NCBI RefSeq assembly: GCF_900188175.1
Contig: NZ_FZOQ01000005.1
Coordinates: 212,571-276,570, forward strand
Source: Pontibacter ummariensis
Lineage (GTDB): Bacteria; Bacteroidota; Bacteroidia; Cytophagales; Hymenobacteraceae
Length of the DNA: 64,000 nucleotides
Direction of reading: 5' to 3'
Below, piece after piece: positions 35,171 through 43,863 of the stretch. The notes under the pieces were generated by a model that was given only the letters and a program-made list of their open reading frames with translations, did not search any database and was not told the origin of the DNA. Both the position numbers and the translations under genes were made by a program. The stretch's first letter is position 1. The number at the start of each line of letters is the position of its first letter.

Positions 35171-35489
35171 AATAGCAAAGCTTGTAGAGGCAGGTTAGTT
35201 ACAGCATAAGTTATCCTATCTTAGCTCGCTTTATAGGAGTTTTCATTTTCTAGTATATTCTAGTAAAATCTGCCTAAAATTTTATACTATTCTACCATAT
35301 TGCCCTTTGGGGAGCTCTATCCGGAATCCTGTTTAGATCTCTTACAGCTTCGCTGGCTCCCTTCGGCTCTCACCGCAAGAGTGTTCGAGATGACCCAGTA
35401 GCCAGTGCTGACAGAGAAGGAAAAGGCTTACCCAGTTTTTCGTGAGGCGCTGGGGTAGGGGCCTTCTGTTTGTAGCTGTTACGGCTCCG
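35171..35489. repeat. Intergenic stretch resembling a dispersed repeat, with a weak hairpin
   Basis: These 319 bases hold no gene. Bases about 35320-35400 (TTACAGCTTCGCTGGCTCCC ... GTTCGAGATGACCCAG) have the look of short dispersed elements in Bacteroidota genomes that end in GAGATGAC. An imperfect hairpin at about 35429-35465 (AAGGCTTACCCAG against CTGGGGTAGGGGCCTT) could end the epimerase transcript. Repetition elsewhere cannot be tested here. Confidence 0.3.
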
Positions 35490-36449
35490 TCACTGCACAT
35501 TTTCTTTAAACCACTCCAGTGTGTCAGCAATCGCCCGCTTCATGGGCGTAAGGCGAAGATCGGGCAATGCCTGGCGTAATTTATCATCGTTTAGCAGGAT
35601 CGTGTTTTGCCAGAGATACCCCATTTCGCTAATCTCCCGCATGCTTGGGGAGAACAGGCCCATCAATTTAAACAACCACCCTGGATACAACCTGTACTTT
35701 GGGGGCGTGCCTGCAGCAGCAGCGATTTGTGCCTGCCATTGTTTTATGCTGGGTACCACCTCCCCGGCAAAGTTATAAACGGCATAGGGCTCTTGTGGTG
35801 TTAGCTTTGCGAGTCTATAAAAGACACGGGCGGCGTCGGGGGTATAGACCAACTGGTGGGGAATGTCGTTACGGATAAGCCAGGGCATGGGCTTGCCTGC
35901 CAGTGCTCCCTTAAAAATAGGTGCTATGCCTTCGTTCATCACGTTCGGCCCCCAGAAATCAGGCATGCGCAGGTTGATGACGCGGCACTTCCCCTGCTCG
36001 GCTGCCCCCTGCAACATTTGCTCTAGTTTAACCCGAATGGCCCCTTTCTTCGTACCAGGCTTTGGAGGTGTCTTCTCGGTAATGACATCGATTTGTCCAA
36101 AATTGTATATGTTTCCTGGGAAAAAAATAGTAGATTTGTTTATGGCTGCGGCCGCTGTTACATTTTGTGTGACACGCTCCATGTTGTTCTGCCACTGCTC
36201 GTAAGGGTAGTTCACCCCGTGGAAGATATGCGTTGCTTCTGCACCTAAGCGCTTCAGCAGTTCTCCGTCTTGCGCATCTCCTTCTACCAGGTGTAAGGTA
36301 GGGTGCTGGCCAAATAAATTGTCGGCCTTCTGTTTGTCTCGTACCAGTAGTGTGACATGCTCCTGGTGCTGCAAAAGTTCCTGTGTAAAGGCATATCCGA
36401 TACTGCCTGTTCCGCCGAGTACTAAAAATCTGAAGGCATTGGTTGTCAT
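35490..36449 (-). CDS. NAD-dependent epimerase/dehydratase-family protein (extended SDR)
   Basis: The protein has 319 residues. The Rossmann nucleotide-binding motif is GGTGSIG (residues 12-18), followed by HLVEGDAQD. The middle part reads FFPGNIYNFG, with a Tyr in place of the usual YxxxK site (the Lys may be in TKKGAIRVKLE). NLRMPDFWGPNV and YNFAGE are typical of atypical/extended SDRs. Substrate unknown. The promoter is at 36475-36482 (TACCTTTG on the minus strand), and a strong inverted repeat lies upstream at 36515-36539, so the gene is probably regulated. Confidence 0.8.
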   Translation of the reverse strand: MTTNAFRFLVLGGTGSIGYAFTQELLQHQEHVTLLVRDKQKADNLFGQHPTLHLVEGDAQDGELLKRLGAEATHIFHGVNYPYEQWQNNMERVTQNVTAAAAINKSTIFFPGNIYNFGQIDVITEKTPPKPGTKKGAIRVKLEQMLQGAAEQGKCRVINLRMPDFWGPNVMNEGIAPIFKGALAGKPMPWLIRNDIPHQLVYTPDAARVFYRLAKLTPQEPYAVYNFAGEVVPSIKQWQAQIAAAAGTPPKYRLYPGWLFKLMGLFSPSMREISEMGYLWQNTILLNDDKLRQALPDLRLTPMKRAIADTLEWFKENVQ

Positions 36450-36474
36450 GATGCTGCGGTTATAGTTTATACTA

Positions 36475-36482
36475 CAAAGGTA
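36475..36482 (-). promoter_or_regulatory. -7 box of the epimerase gene
   Basis: The minus strand reads TACCTTTG, an exact TAnnTTTG match, 25 bases before the start codon at 36449. There is no TTG at the -33 position, which suggests activation from the inverted repeat just upstream. Confidence 0.5.
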
Positions 36483-36503
36483 TGGGTGTCAGTAAGATTT
36501 GCG

Positions 36504-36539
36504 CTTGACAGATGGCGCAATCGGCTTGACCGATTACGC
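36504..36539. promoter_or_regulatory. Inverted repeat plus CTTGAC direct repeats (operator candidate)
   Basis: GCGCAATCGG (36515-36524) and CCGATTACGC (36530-36539) form a 10-bp inverted repeat with one mismatch around CTTGA. CTTGAC occurs at 36504-36509 and again at 36525-36530, 21 bases apart (two helical turns). The element lies between the divergent epimerase and thioredoxin-like genes. Confidence 0.5.
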
Positions 36540-36667
36540 AAAACCACCCGTACAGAAGGCTACTTTCATGACGAGGGCTAATTAAGCGGAACTATTCAAA
36601 ACGAAGGCTTGTAATATATAACTGAGTATATATCCTTTTCAACAGTAGAAACCAACAATATAGAAAT

Positions 36668-37333
36668 ATGGCTGAGACACTTAACGCTACTACTACACCG
36701 ATCACATCTGAACACTTAGAGAAAGCGATTTCTTACGCACAGTACCGTGACTTGATAGATAATCTGTTGGCAGCGGGAAAAACCACCGGCACAGACCATT
36801 CGGACGCCATGGTGGAATATACGCGTATGAATACGCACCGCATGCGCCGGGTTGAGAAAGTTACCGTACTGGACGATGAACTGGTACAACTGCTACTGAG
36901 CGTGCAAACGAAGATGATCTGGGTAGTGTTAACAGAAGCGTGGTGTGGCGATGCAGCACAAAGCTTGCCTGCTATTGTGAAGATGGCAGATGCCTCTCCG
37001 CTTATAGACGTAAAGCTCCTGCTACGGGATGAGAACCCTGAGTTAATGGACCAGTTCCTGACCAACGGCGGCCGTTCCATTCCAAAGCTGATCGCCTTGG
37101 ATGCGGAAACGCTGAAAGTGCTCGGTACCTGGGGACCACGCCCGGAGCCTGCCCAGCAGCTATTTACCGAGCTAAAGGCGCAGAACGTGCCCTACACTGA
37201 GTTTGTGGAAAAACTGCACGGCTGGTACGCCAAGAACAAGAGCCGAAGCTTGCAACAGGAGTTCAAGCCCCTGATCGCTGAATGGTCGGAGCTACGGTCT
37301 CCGGCTGATGTGGCAGTAGAGCGCTGTTCTTAA
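36668..37333 (+). CDS. Thioredoxin-family protein with a single active-site Cys
   Basis: The protein has 221 residues and no signal peptide. The thioredoxin-like core spans about 70-190, with the active-site region WVVLTEAWCGDAAQSLP (Cys93) and the cis-Pro motif GGRSIPKLIAL. The usual second Cys of CxxC is absent (WCGDAAQ), so it is a monothiol variant. A helical N-terminal extension (1-70) precedes it and a C-terminal helix follows, ending in a Cys (ERCS). Family members of this type are common and unassigned; possible roles are glutathione-like or bacillithiol-like chemistry. It stands alone and is followed by a strong terminator. Confidence 0.8.
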   Translation: MAETLNATTTPITSEHLEKAISYAQYRDLIDNLLAAGKTTGTDHSDAMVEYTRMNTHRMRRVEKVTVLDDELVQLLLSVQTKMIWVVLTEAWCGDAAQSLPAIVKMADASPLIDVKLLLRDENPELMDQFLTNGGRSIPKLIALDAETLKVLGTWGPRPEPAQQLFTELKAQNVPYTEFVEKLHGWYAKNKSRSLQQEFKPLIAEWSELRSPADVAVERCS

Positions 37334-37350
37334 TAAGTGATAGATGTTAT

Positions 37351-37388
37351 AAAAGCAAAGGCGGCACGAAAGTGCCGCCTTTGCTTTT
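37351..37388. terminator. Bidirectional terminator with GAAA tetraloop
   Basis: AAAAGCAAAGGCGGCAC (37351-37367), loop GAAA, GTGCCGCCTTTGCTTTT (37372-37388): a perfect 17-bp stem between two convergent genes. Confidence 0.92.
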
Positions 37389-37807
37389 TAACCAATGCCT
37401 GCTGTGGGCATTAAGACCAGTCGCCAGCCGTCCGGATCTTCAACAGTAACAGCTCCTTTTTCTTTCCAATAGGGGTTTTCCGGGGCTACTTCTGGATAAC
37501 CCATTTGCATCAGTCGTTTGGTAACAGTACCTATACTTTCCTTGTCCGGAATGTACAGCACCAGCAGGTTATCTTTTGATGGTGCGGGGCAAGGGCTGCC
37601 AGCCTCGTGCTGCGTGAACTCTAAGTGGTAGGGGAGCCCGGGTAGCCCAATCATGATGCCGTCATAGCCCTTGTGCTGGGCGAAGGATCCTAGCTTCTGC
37701 AGGCCCACACCTTCACAGTAAAAACGCGCTGTTTCTTGTAGTTTATCTGTAGGCCGGGCTATGCGCACTTGCGCGACAGGGAGCCCTTCTGGCCAGTCTT
37801 CTTTCAT
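37388..37807 (-). CDS. VOC-family (glyoxalase/bleomycin resistance-like) protein
   Basis: The protein has 139 residues with two beta-alpha-beta-beta-beta modules. The first (VAQVRIARPTDKLQETARFYCEGVGLQKLG) and the second (LLVLYIPDKESIGTVTKRLMQMG, then AVTVEDPDGWRLVLM) are typical. Likely metal-side residues are Glu58 (HLEFTQH) and Glu121 (TVEDPDG). The reaction is not predictable. It is preceded 17 bases upstream by the HEAT-cyclophilin gene on the same strand, so the two may be co-transcribed. Confidence 0.8.
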   Translation of the reverse strand: MKEDWPEGLPVAQVRIARPTDKLQETARFYCEGVGLQKLGSFAQHKGYDGIMIGLPGLPYHLEFTQHEAGSPCPAPSKDNLLVLYIPDKESIGTVTKRLMQMGYPEVAPENPYWKEKGAVTVEDPDGWRLVLMPTAGIG

Positions 37808-37824
37808 CGTTCTTATAGTCGGTT

Positions 37825-39804
37825 TTAGAGATTTCTCTTACCCGGGTTTACCGGTTTGCGCACCAGTTCTACGTCCAGGATCCGGTCGCCTACCTCTAGC
37901 TGATGCACAACAGGCATTCCATCCACCACTTTGGCAAAGATGGTGTAGCGGCCGTCCAGATGCGGGGTAGAGGAGTGGGTGATGAACCACTGGTTACTCT
38001 CGGTGTCTTTGCCCGCAGAGGCCATGCCCACATATCCTTCCCGGTAATGAAGAGGGGCAAACTCCGAGCGGATAGAGTAGTCGGAGCTACCCCAGCCATC
38101 GCCTCTCTTGTCGCCGCCCTGCGCTACAAAGTTAGGGACTACCCGGTGAAAGTACAGGCTGTCGAAAAAGTCCTGCTTTGTAAGTTCTACGAAGTTAGCC
38201 ACAGACCCAGGGGCATCCTCCACGAATAACTGCAGGGTAATGTTCCCTTTCTCTGTCCGCAACAGCACCTGCTGATCCACAGGTATCGTCTTTACCAAAG
38301 CCCAGTCAATAGGGTGGGTAAAAGGGTTTTGCGGTATTTCTGTTTCCTCCTTACCACTCAGGTAATCGATCGTTTTCTGCAATTCTATGTTTGTCTCCAT
38401 GTCGCGGGGTAACTCCAGCTTTTGCTGGGCCTCCGTCAGGAAATCGTAGGTACGGTACTGGCTACGTAGCTTGAGTTTTTGGTCGCGGATGGCCGCGGCG
38501 GCAATGCCTGTTAGGGCTACGTCACCTGAGCCTACCGCTCTTTTCAAAGTCTCGGCAAATTCGTTTTCCAACTTCCGGGGGAAGTCCGGTTGCTGGCGCA
38601 TCAGGATCAGGCTTTCTATGCCGGTAGTACTCACAACCGGTGCCTGTGCTGTAAAGGTCTCATCTGCTATGAACTTAAAATTATTGTAGTCGCCAGACAG
38701 CCCTCTTAGCAGTTGGGCCTTTTCGTAAGGGGAGCGGAGGTATTGGTACTGCTGCTTATAGCGCTGATTCAGGTAGGTGCGGTTATGCGGAAGGCTATTG
38801 TGCAGTAAAACCCATATCAGATTACCACGCACGCGGGCATCCTGTATCTGTGGCAGTACCTCTAGCAACACTTCCGGGGGAACCCCTGTTGGGTTAGCTT
38901 GCAGAAACTCGGCAGTTGCCACAGCCGTGTTGATGTTGTCATCCTGCAGAGCGGCCAGTACCGCTTCTTTTATCTCTTCAAACTCTTGCCCTGCCATGGC
39001 CCGCACAGCACTCAAGCGTACCCGGTAATCGGCATCGCTTTGTGCAATGTTCGATAAAAAGCTGGCTTTGTCCGGGGCATTAACCCTTCCCAAGGCCAGC
39101 GTAGCAGCCATGCGCACCTCCGGCGCTTCATCAGACGTTGCGGCTGTGAGGATATCCTGGCGGTGTGGGGTTAGGTTTAACTTAGGGGTACGAGCCAGAA
39201 AGTGCGCAGCTGCCAGGCGTGCCTCATAGGGCTGTGCAGGCGACAAGAGCTGTACGGCCTCTGCCACTCCCTGCTTCGTGTACTGCTGCCGTAAGCCTGC
39301 CCGGTACAGCCCCCAAGCCTTTCCAGCCTGCGCCACAGGGGTAGAAGGGGCATAGGAGGCCAAAAAAGTTGCGCCTGCAGGAGTGGCTATTTTACCGAGA
39401 GCTTCCAGTAACTCTGCCTGTACGACAGGGCGCTGCTCTTGCGACAGATGCTGGATTAGCCCCATCTCGGCTTTCTCATGCCCGATCTGCCCTAAAGCAT
39501 AGGCCGCCGCCTCGCGCACAGCAATGGTGGTATCGTTTAGCAAGCCCAGGAGGGCGGGGACGGCCAGGGTGTCCTGTACTGAGGCAAAGGCTAAGGCAGC
39601 TTCGGTGCGGTACTGCGGCTTTGCATGGTTTAGGTATGGTAACAGGGCATTTGTGTTGCGTTCGTCCTGTAAAGTATAAATCCGCTGTAGCTCTGCGTCG
39701 CCGAACTTGTTTATGGCAACCGGTTCTTTAGAGCGCTGAAAGGGAAGGTACTGGCAAGCAGAAAGGGTGGCCAGGGCGAAGGCCAGGGTATATTGTATTT
39801 TCAT
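37825..39804 (-). CDS. Lipoprotein with HEAT repeats and C-terminal cyclophilin domain
   Basis: The protein has 659 residues. The ATG at 39804 is chosen because it starts the lipoprotein signal MKIQYTLAFALATLSAC (Cys17). Residues about 40-400 form HEAT-like helical repeats (for example AVREAAAYALGQIG, EVRMAATLALGRV, DYRVRLSAVRAMAG). Residues about 500-650 are a cyclophilin-type peptidyl-prolyl isomerase: YFHRVVPNFVAQGGD carries the conserved Arg, and SNQWFITHSSTPHLDGRYTIFAKVV the substrate-binding residues. I infer an envelope chaperone that uses the HEAT part to bind clients or partners. The VOC gene follows 17 bases downstream. Confidence 0.88.
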   Translation of the reverse strand: MKIQYTLAFALATLSACQYLPFQRSKEPVAINKFGDAELQRIYTLQDERNTNALLPYLNHAKPQYRTEAALAFASVQDTLAVPALLGLLNDTTIAVREAAAYALGQIGHEKAEMGLIQHLSQEQRPVVQAELLEALGKIATPAGATFLASYAPSTPVAQAGKAWGLYRAGLRQQYTKQGVAEAVQLLSPAQPYEARLAAAHFLARTPKLNLTPHRQDILTAATSDEAPEVRMAATLALGRVNAPDKASFLSNIAQSDADYRVRLSAVRAMAGQEFEEIKEAVLAALQDDNINTAVATAEFLQANPTGVPPEVLLEVLPQIQDARVRGNLIWVLLHNSLPHNRTYLNQRYKQQYQYLRSPYEKAQLLRGLSGDYNNFKFIADETFTAQAPVVSTTGIESLILMRQQPDFPRKLENEFAETLKRAVGSGDVALTGIAAAAIRDQKLKLRSQYRTYDFLTEAQQKLELPRDMETNIELQKTIDYLSGKEETEIPQNPFTHPIDWALVKTIPVDQQVLLRTEKGNITLQLFVEDAPGSVANFVELTKQDFFDSLYFHRVVPNFVAQGGDKRGDGWGSSDYSIRSEFAPLHYREGYVGMASAGKDTESNQWFITHSSTPHLDGRYTIFAKVVDGMPVVHQLEVGDRILDVELVRKPVNPGKRNL

Positions 39805-39921
39805 GTTTGTCTTACGATTCAAGCCTTAAGTTAACTAAAAAGTGCTACACACTTGCCATAAGTTGGAAGATGAAGCGTTTGACATATTTCCGGAATTTGC
39901 TATTTTTAGAGAAACCAGCCC

Positions 39922-40407
39922 ATGCTGATGATGCAGGAGATCAGTGTCAGACTTTTTGAAGGAGCTTATTCGCTCCAGTCAAGAAACGAAAAACGTTTGC
40001 TGTTTTTCGCGCTGCTTGCTGTAGGGGTACACCTGGGTTTGTTAATATACCTGGCAGTGTCAAAACACTTTACTCCGGCGCTGGTGTTTGTTTTTCTGCT
40101 AAATTTGCTGGTGCCGGCATATTTCTTTTTCAGAATATGGCTGGACAGTAAGCCGAAGTACCGTCGCCACCTTACCCTGCATGAGGAGGGGGTGCGGTAC
40201 CGCTCCAGATTTCTGGAGAAAGAGAGTGAGTTTGACTGGGACGAAGTGGATACTGTGCACATACGGCTCTTTAAAGTCATCTTTGTGCTCAAGAATGAGG
40301 AAGTGCATGAAATAAGCCTGGAGCGGATCCAGAACGACACCGTTCTCTGGCAAGTGAAAGAACAAATCTCAGAGATGGTGCAGCGCAAGGAGATCGTGCT
40401 CCAATAA
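39922..40407 (+). CDS. Small membrane protein with PH-like domain (161 aa)
   Basis: Two membrane helices lie at about residues 25-45 (LFFALLAVGVHLGLLIYLAV) and 50-72. The C-terminal half is beta-rich (RRHLTLHEEGVRYRSRFLEKE, EFDWDEVDTVHIRLFKVIFVLKN) and ends in a helix, the layout of bacterial PH-like domains. The start could be the ATG at 39922, 39928 or 39931. A second protein of the same architecture begins 25 bases downstream. No function known. Confidence 0.65.
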   Translation: MLMMQEISVRLFEGAYSLQSRNEKRLLFFALLAVGVHLGLLIYLAVSKHFTPALVFVFLLNLLVPAYFFFRIWLDSKPKYRRHLTLHEEGVRYRSRFLEKESEFDWDEVDTVHIRLFKVIFVLKNEEVHEISLERIQNDTVLWQVKEQISEMVQRKEIVLQ

Positions 40408-40432
40408 AGCTGCTTGCCATAAAACGAAACCG

Positions 40433-40933
40433 ATGTACGTTAACTTATTCCCGCGCAAGCAGCTGCGCGCTACCAAAAAGTCTGTCCTGGTGTTGGGCCT
40501 GTTCCTGGGTGTAGGCGGTGCATATGCGGTGTTGCGCGAACTCCTGTGGCAAACTGCGTTCCGGCCCTATTGGGCGATGGCAAGCGTGCTTATTGTGCTT
40601 ATCGGGCTACTTTGCCTGGCTGTTGCGACTGATTTTATCCGGCTAAAAGACGCTTATTTTTCGATGACACCTGAGCGTGTTTCCTACCGCCTGGCCGTAT
40701 GGGGGCGTGAGCACTTTTTGCTTTGGAAGGACGTGCAGGCATTACAGGTGACGAAACATTGGGTTAGTTTTATCCTGCACAACGGGGAAATAAAGAAGTT
40801 GCGGCTAGGGCTTATTCAGAACCCTGAGATTGCGCACCATGTTTCCCGAAGTATACACTTGGCGGCGCTGGAAAAAGGGCTTCCTGTAAATGATGTATTA
40901 CCCTCAGCGCCTGAACCCTCTCTCCAGGTGTAG
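40433..40933 (+). CDS. Small membrane protein with PH-like domain (166 aa), paralogue of the previous one
   Basis: Two membrane helices are at about 20-37 (VLVLGLFLGVGGAYAVL) and 44-66 (PYWAMASVLIVLIGLLCLAV). They are followed by a beta-domain with the same pattern as the upstream protein (FSMTPERVSYRLAVWGREHFLLWKDVQALQVTKHWVSFILHNGE) and a final helix. The pair is probably co-transcribed and may form a heteromeric membrane complex; this is inference. No enzyme motif is present. Confidence 0.65.
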   Translation: MYVNLFPRKQLRATKKSVLVLGLFLGVGGAYAVLRELLWQTAFRPYWAMASVLIVLIGLLCLAVATDFIRLKDAYFSMTPERVSYRLAVWGREHFLLWKDVQALQVTKHWVSFILHNGEIKKLRLGLIQNPEIAHHVSRSIHLAALEKGLPVNDVLPSAPEPSLQV

Positions 40934-41059
40934 TCGTTTTAAGGTGTCCTGTCTTCAGGGCTTTTCCCCCTTCTTTGCTAGTGCACAGTAACACCTAGCT
41001 ATTAGCTCATTAGCACTTCTCGAAAACCTTTGCCACCTTTGTAGGAACAAATAAAGGCT

Positions 41060-42241
41060 ATGGCAGAGAAGATAAAAGAGGTATACGGGGTACAGTTTGG
41101 TTTACTTTGCCTGAGTTCTTTCCTCTTCTTTGCAAGCTTTAACATGATCATCCCGGAGTTGCCGGATTACCTGAGCAGCCTGGGCGGTGAAGAGTACAAA
41201 GGCCTGATTATTTCGCTCTTTACACTTACAGCCGGTCTTTCGCGCCCTTTTAGTGGTAAGCTGGCGGATCAGGTGGGGCGAATTCCGGTGATGATCTTTG
41301 GGGTAGGGGTATGCATAGTAGCAGGCTTTTTATACCCCTTAACCGGTACAGTGGCAGCCTTCCTGTTTCTTCGTTTTTTACACGGCTTTTCTACGGGCTT
41401 TACCCCAACAGGTAAGGCGGCTTATGTGGCTGACGTGGTGCCGGTGGCCCGCCGGGGCGAGGCGATGGGCTTGCTGGGCCTTTCCGGGAGTTTAGGTATG
41501 GCGGCAGGGCCAGCCATTGGCGGGGCCATTGCCAACCAGTGGTCAGTAGATGCCATGTTTTATGCCTCCTCTCTGATGGCTTTCCTGTCTATTGCTGTAA
41601 TCTGGAACATGCAGGAGACCTTAGACGATCCGAACCGCTTTCAGGTAGGCTTGCTGAAAATATCCCGGGAAGAACTTTTTGAGCCGCGGGTACTGGCACC
41701 GTCCCTCGTTATGCTGTTCACTTCCTTTGCTTTCGGTACCATCCTGACCATCATCCCAGACTTTAGCGAGCACCTGGGGATTGAGAACAAAGGGCTCTTT
41801 TTTACCTCTTTCACCCTTTCCTCTTTGGCGATCCGTTTTCTGGCTGGCAAAGCCTCCGACCGCTACGGGCGGGTAAACGTACTTCGGGTTAGCACCTTCC
41901 TGTTAACCGTTGCCATGTTTGTCATAGGTTCGGTTTCCTCGGCTACTGCGCTTTTGCTCTCTGGTGTGCTGTTTGGCGTGGCCGTCGGCATGAACTCACC
42001 CACCATTTACGCCTGGACCATAGACCTGAGCCATGAGGCGCGCCGGGGGCGGGCTATGGCCACCATGTACATTGCTCTGGAAGCAGGGATTGGCATAGGC
42101 GCTTTGTCTTCAGGCTGGCTGTACGCCAATGAGGCTGATAACTTCTCTCTGGTTTTTTGGACGGCAGGCGTGTTTTCGCTGTTGGCCTTCCTCTATCTGG
42201 TACTACAGGTCCGACACAGTGCACAGTCTGTGCTGGATTAG
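41060..42241 (+). CDS. MFS transporter
   Basis: The protein has 393 residues and 12 predicted membrane helices. The MFS loop 2-3 signature is GKLADQVGRIPVM (about residues 72-84) and is repeated in the second half as GKASDRYGRVNVLR. The charged motif GFTPTGKAAYVADVVPVARRGEAMGLLG in helix 4-5 is typical of drug/metabolite proton antiporters. Direction and substrate are not evident. Stand-alone gene. Confidence 0.9.
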   Translation: MAEKIKEVYGVQFGLLCLSSFLFFASFNMIIPELPDYLSSLGGEEYKGLIISLFTLTAGLSRPFSGKLADQVGRIPVMIFGVGVCIVAGFLYPLTGTVAAFLFLRFLHGFSTGFTPTGKAAYVADVVPVARRGEAMGLLGLSGSLGMAAGPAIGGAIANQWSVDAMFYASSLMAFLSIAVIWNMQETLDDPNRFQVGLLKISREELFEPRVLAPSLVMLFTSFAFGTILTIIPDFSEHLGIENKGLFFTSFTLSSLAIRFLAGKASDRYGRVNVLRVSTFLLTVAMFVIGSVSSATALLLSGVLFGVAVGMNSPTIYAWTIDLSHEARRGRAMATMYIALEAGIGIGALSSGWLYANEADNFSLVFWTAGVFSLLAFLYLVLQVRHSAQSVLD

Positions 42242-42610
42242 TCCTTCTCACTTTTTCATTCTTTTTCTTACGATTGAGTTAAAGGGTAAAGAAACCTGCG
42301 ATACTCTATTAAACTGTACTAGTTAGTGGGCACCAAATAAATCGCTCCTCTGAAATGGTGTCATTTCTGAAGTGTCGAAATTATTGTGCTTACCTAACAT
42401 TAGATAGTATTAAAGGTAAAAGGTGCAGCTTGACTGTCTAACTTACTTTTTCCTGATGTTCACTAAAAGTAATCTGATATTTACCTGTTAATCAGAGTGT
42501 ACGCCTAATCTTTTAAAGCTCCTGTAGTATATGTAGAAGCTTTAAAACAGCAATTAGTTACTGTTTGCGTCATACTTCAATTATTTAAACTATATTTTAA
42601 AAGACTAACT
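42242..42610. other. AT-rich intergenic region before the GYWKNH lipoprotein
   Basis: These 369 bases hold no ORF worth naming. Near the right end TTTG (42564-42567) and TATATTTT (42591-42598) are separated by 23 bases and may be the promoter of the next gene; the -7 box is one base off consensus. Confidence 0.4.
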
Positions 42611-43765
42611 ATGAGAAATAACTTTTATTGGAGACTCTTAGGTTGTTGCCTGGCCACTGTTGCGCTGATGAGCTGCGAGAAGGAAGAACTAGCGAACCCC
42701 GATCTGGTAGGGCTTGCAGCACAACAGGCAGTTGAAACCGGTGACTATACGATAGATTTTGAACAGTTTACAGCGACAAACCCAGAGGACCTGCCTTTCA
42801 TTACAGAAGTAACCGGTGCTTATGGTACGGTTGGCGTGTATAACATGCGAAGAACATCTGGGGGTGAGTGGCAGGAAACGAACGTTGCCAGAATATATGA
42901 CGCAGCTAACCCTACGGGTGATGATGCACATGACTTAGGACAGCCTGAACATCTTGGGAAGATGCTAATCGCTAACCAGTACACAGAGGCAGAGATTGCA
43001 GCCAATCCAGATGGTACTGATGAGGGCAATGGTAGAATTGCCGGGCCGAACGATAACGCCTGGGGAGCCAGAATGGAGCTGGACTTTAGCAGCATTGAAG
43101 GGGATGTTACGCTAAACTCAATAGACGTGATTGATATAGATAATAATCCTATCGAGAATCGTTCATACGTACAGTTAGTATTAACTGATGACAGCACCGT
43201 AGACTTTGAGTATCTTAAAATGCATGAGAAGGAGGGCGCTGTGGAAACTGTTAATTTAAATGGGACTAGAGGCGTAAAGAAACTGATCGTTATGTTTGAT
43301 GGTGGTGAATGGAATGGCTCCGGTGCTATTGATAACATCAGTTTTAGTGTGGAAAGAACAACCACTCCTCCACCACCAACTGAACCTTATGGCTGTACCC
43401 TAACACAGGGCTACTGGAAAAACCATGCATCCGGGAAAAAGTACGATACCAGATGGGGTGGGATAGAGAAAGATGATTTCTATAACAGTGACAAAACGTA
43501 CCTGGAAGTGTTGAAGACAGCTCCTAAAGGAGGAAATGCGTATTACATCCTGGCCCATCAGTTTATTGCTGCTAAACTGAACATGCAAGGAGCCTCTTCT
43601 ACGCCTGCCGTAACAGAAGCTTTTGAAAACGCAGAAGACTACTTTGAGAGCCATGAGCCTGAAGACCCCTATGAAACTGTTGACCGGGCACTTTTAATTG
43701 AGTGGGCGGAAACATTAACAGCCTACAACGAGGGTAAGATTGGCCCTGGCCACTGCGAGGAGTAA
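42611..43765 (+). CDS. Lipoprotein with a C-terminal GYWKNH domain (384 aa)
   Basis: The lipoprotein signal ends at LMSC (Cys22) followed by EKEE, an acidic stretch suggesting surface export. Residues about 45-245 look like a carbohydrate-binding-type beta-sandwich (YTIDFEQFT, ARMELDFSSIEGDVTLNSIDVIDID, SGAIDNISFSVE). A proline-rich linker (TTTPPPPTEP) leads to a C-terminal domain beginning GCTLTQGYWKNHAS and containing YYILAHQFIAAKLNMQGAS. This GYWKNH domain occurs in many secreted bacterial proteins, usually behind a binding domain; I know of no proven function. The gene is single, with a strong terminator after it. Confidence 0.75.
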   Translation: MRNNFYWRLLGCCLATVALMSCEKEELANPDLVGLAAQQAVETGDYTIDFEQFTATNPEDLPFITEVTGAYGTVGVYNMRRTSGGEWQETNVARIYDAANPTGDDAHDLGQPEHLGKMLIANQYTEAEIAANPDGTDEGNGRIAGPNDNAWGARMELDFSSIEGDVTLNSIDVIDIDNNPIENRSYVQLVLTDDSTVDFEYLKMHEKEGAVETVNLNGTRGVKKLIVMFDGGEWNGSGAIDNISFSVERTTTPPPPTEPYGCTLTQGYWKNHASGKKYDTRWGGIEKDDFYNSDKTYLEVLKTAPKGGNAYYILAHQFIAAKLNMQGASSTPAVTEAFENAEDYFESHEPEDPYETVDRALLIEWAETLTAYNEGKIGPGHCEE

Positions 43766-43785
43766 GGGAAGAATGAATTAAACTC

Positions 43786-43817
43786 AAAGAGGGCCTTAAC
43801 AAGTGCCCTCTTTTTTT
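43786..43817 (+). terminator. Hairpin terminator after the GYWKNH lipoprotein gene
   Basis: AAAGAGGGC (43786-43794) pairs with GCCCTCTTT (43805-43813), followed by further Ts. Confidence 0.85.
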
Positions 43818-43863
43818 GTTGGAGCTAAAACACCAACTTGCGGGATACGTTTTTAGACCCATC

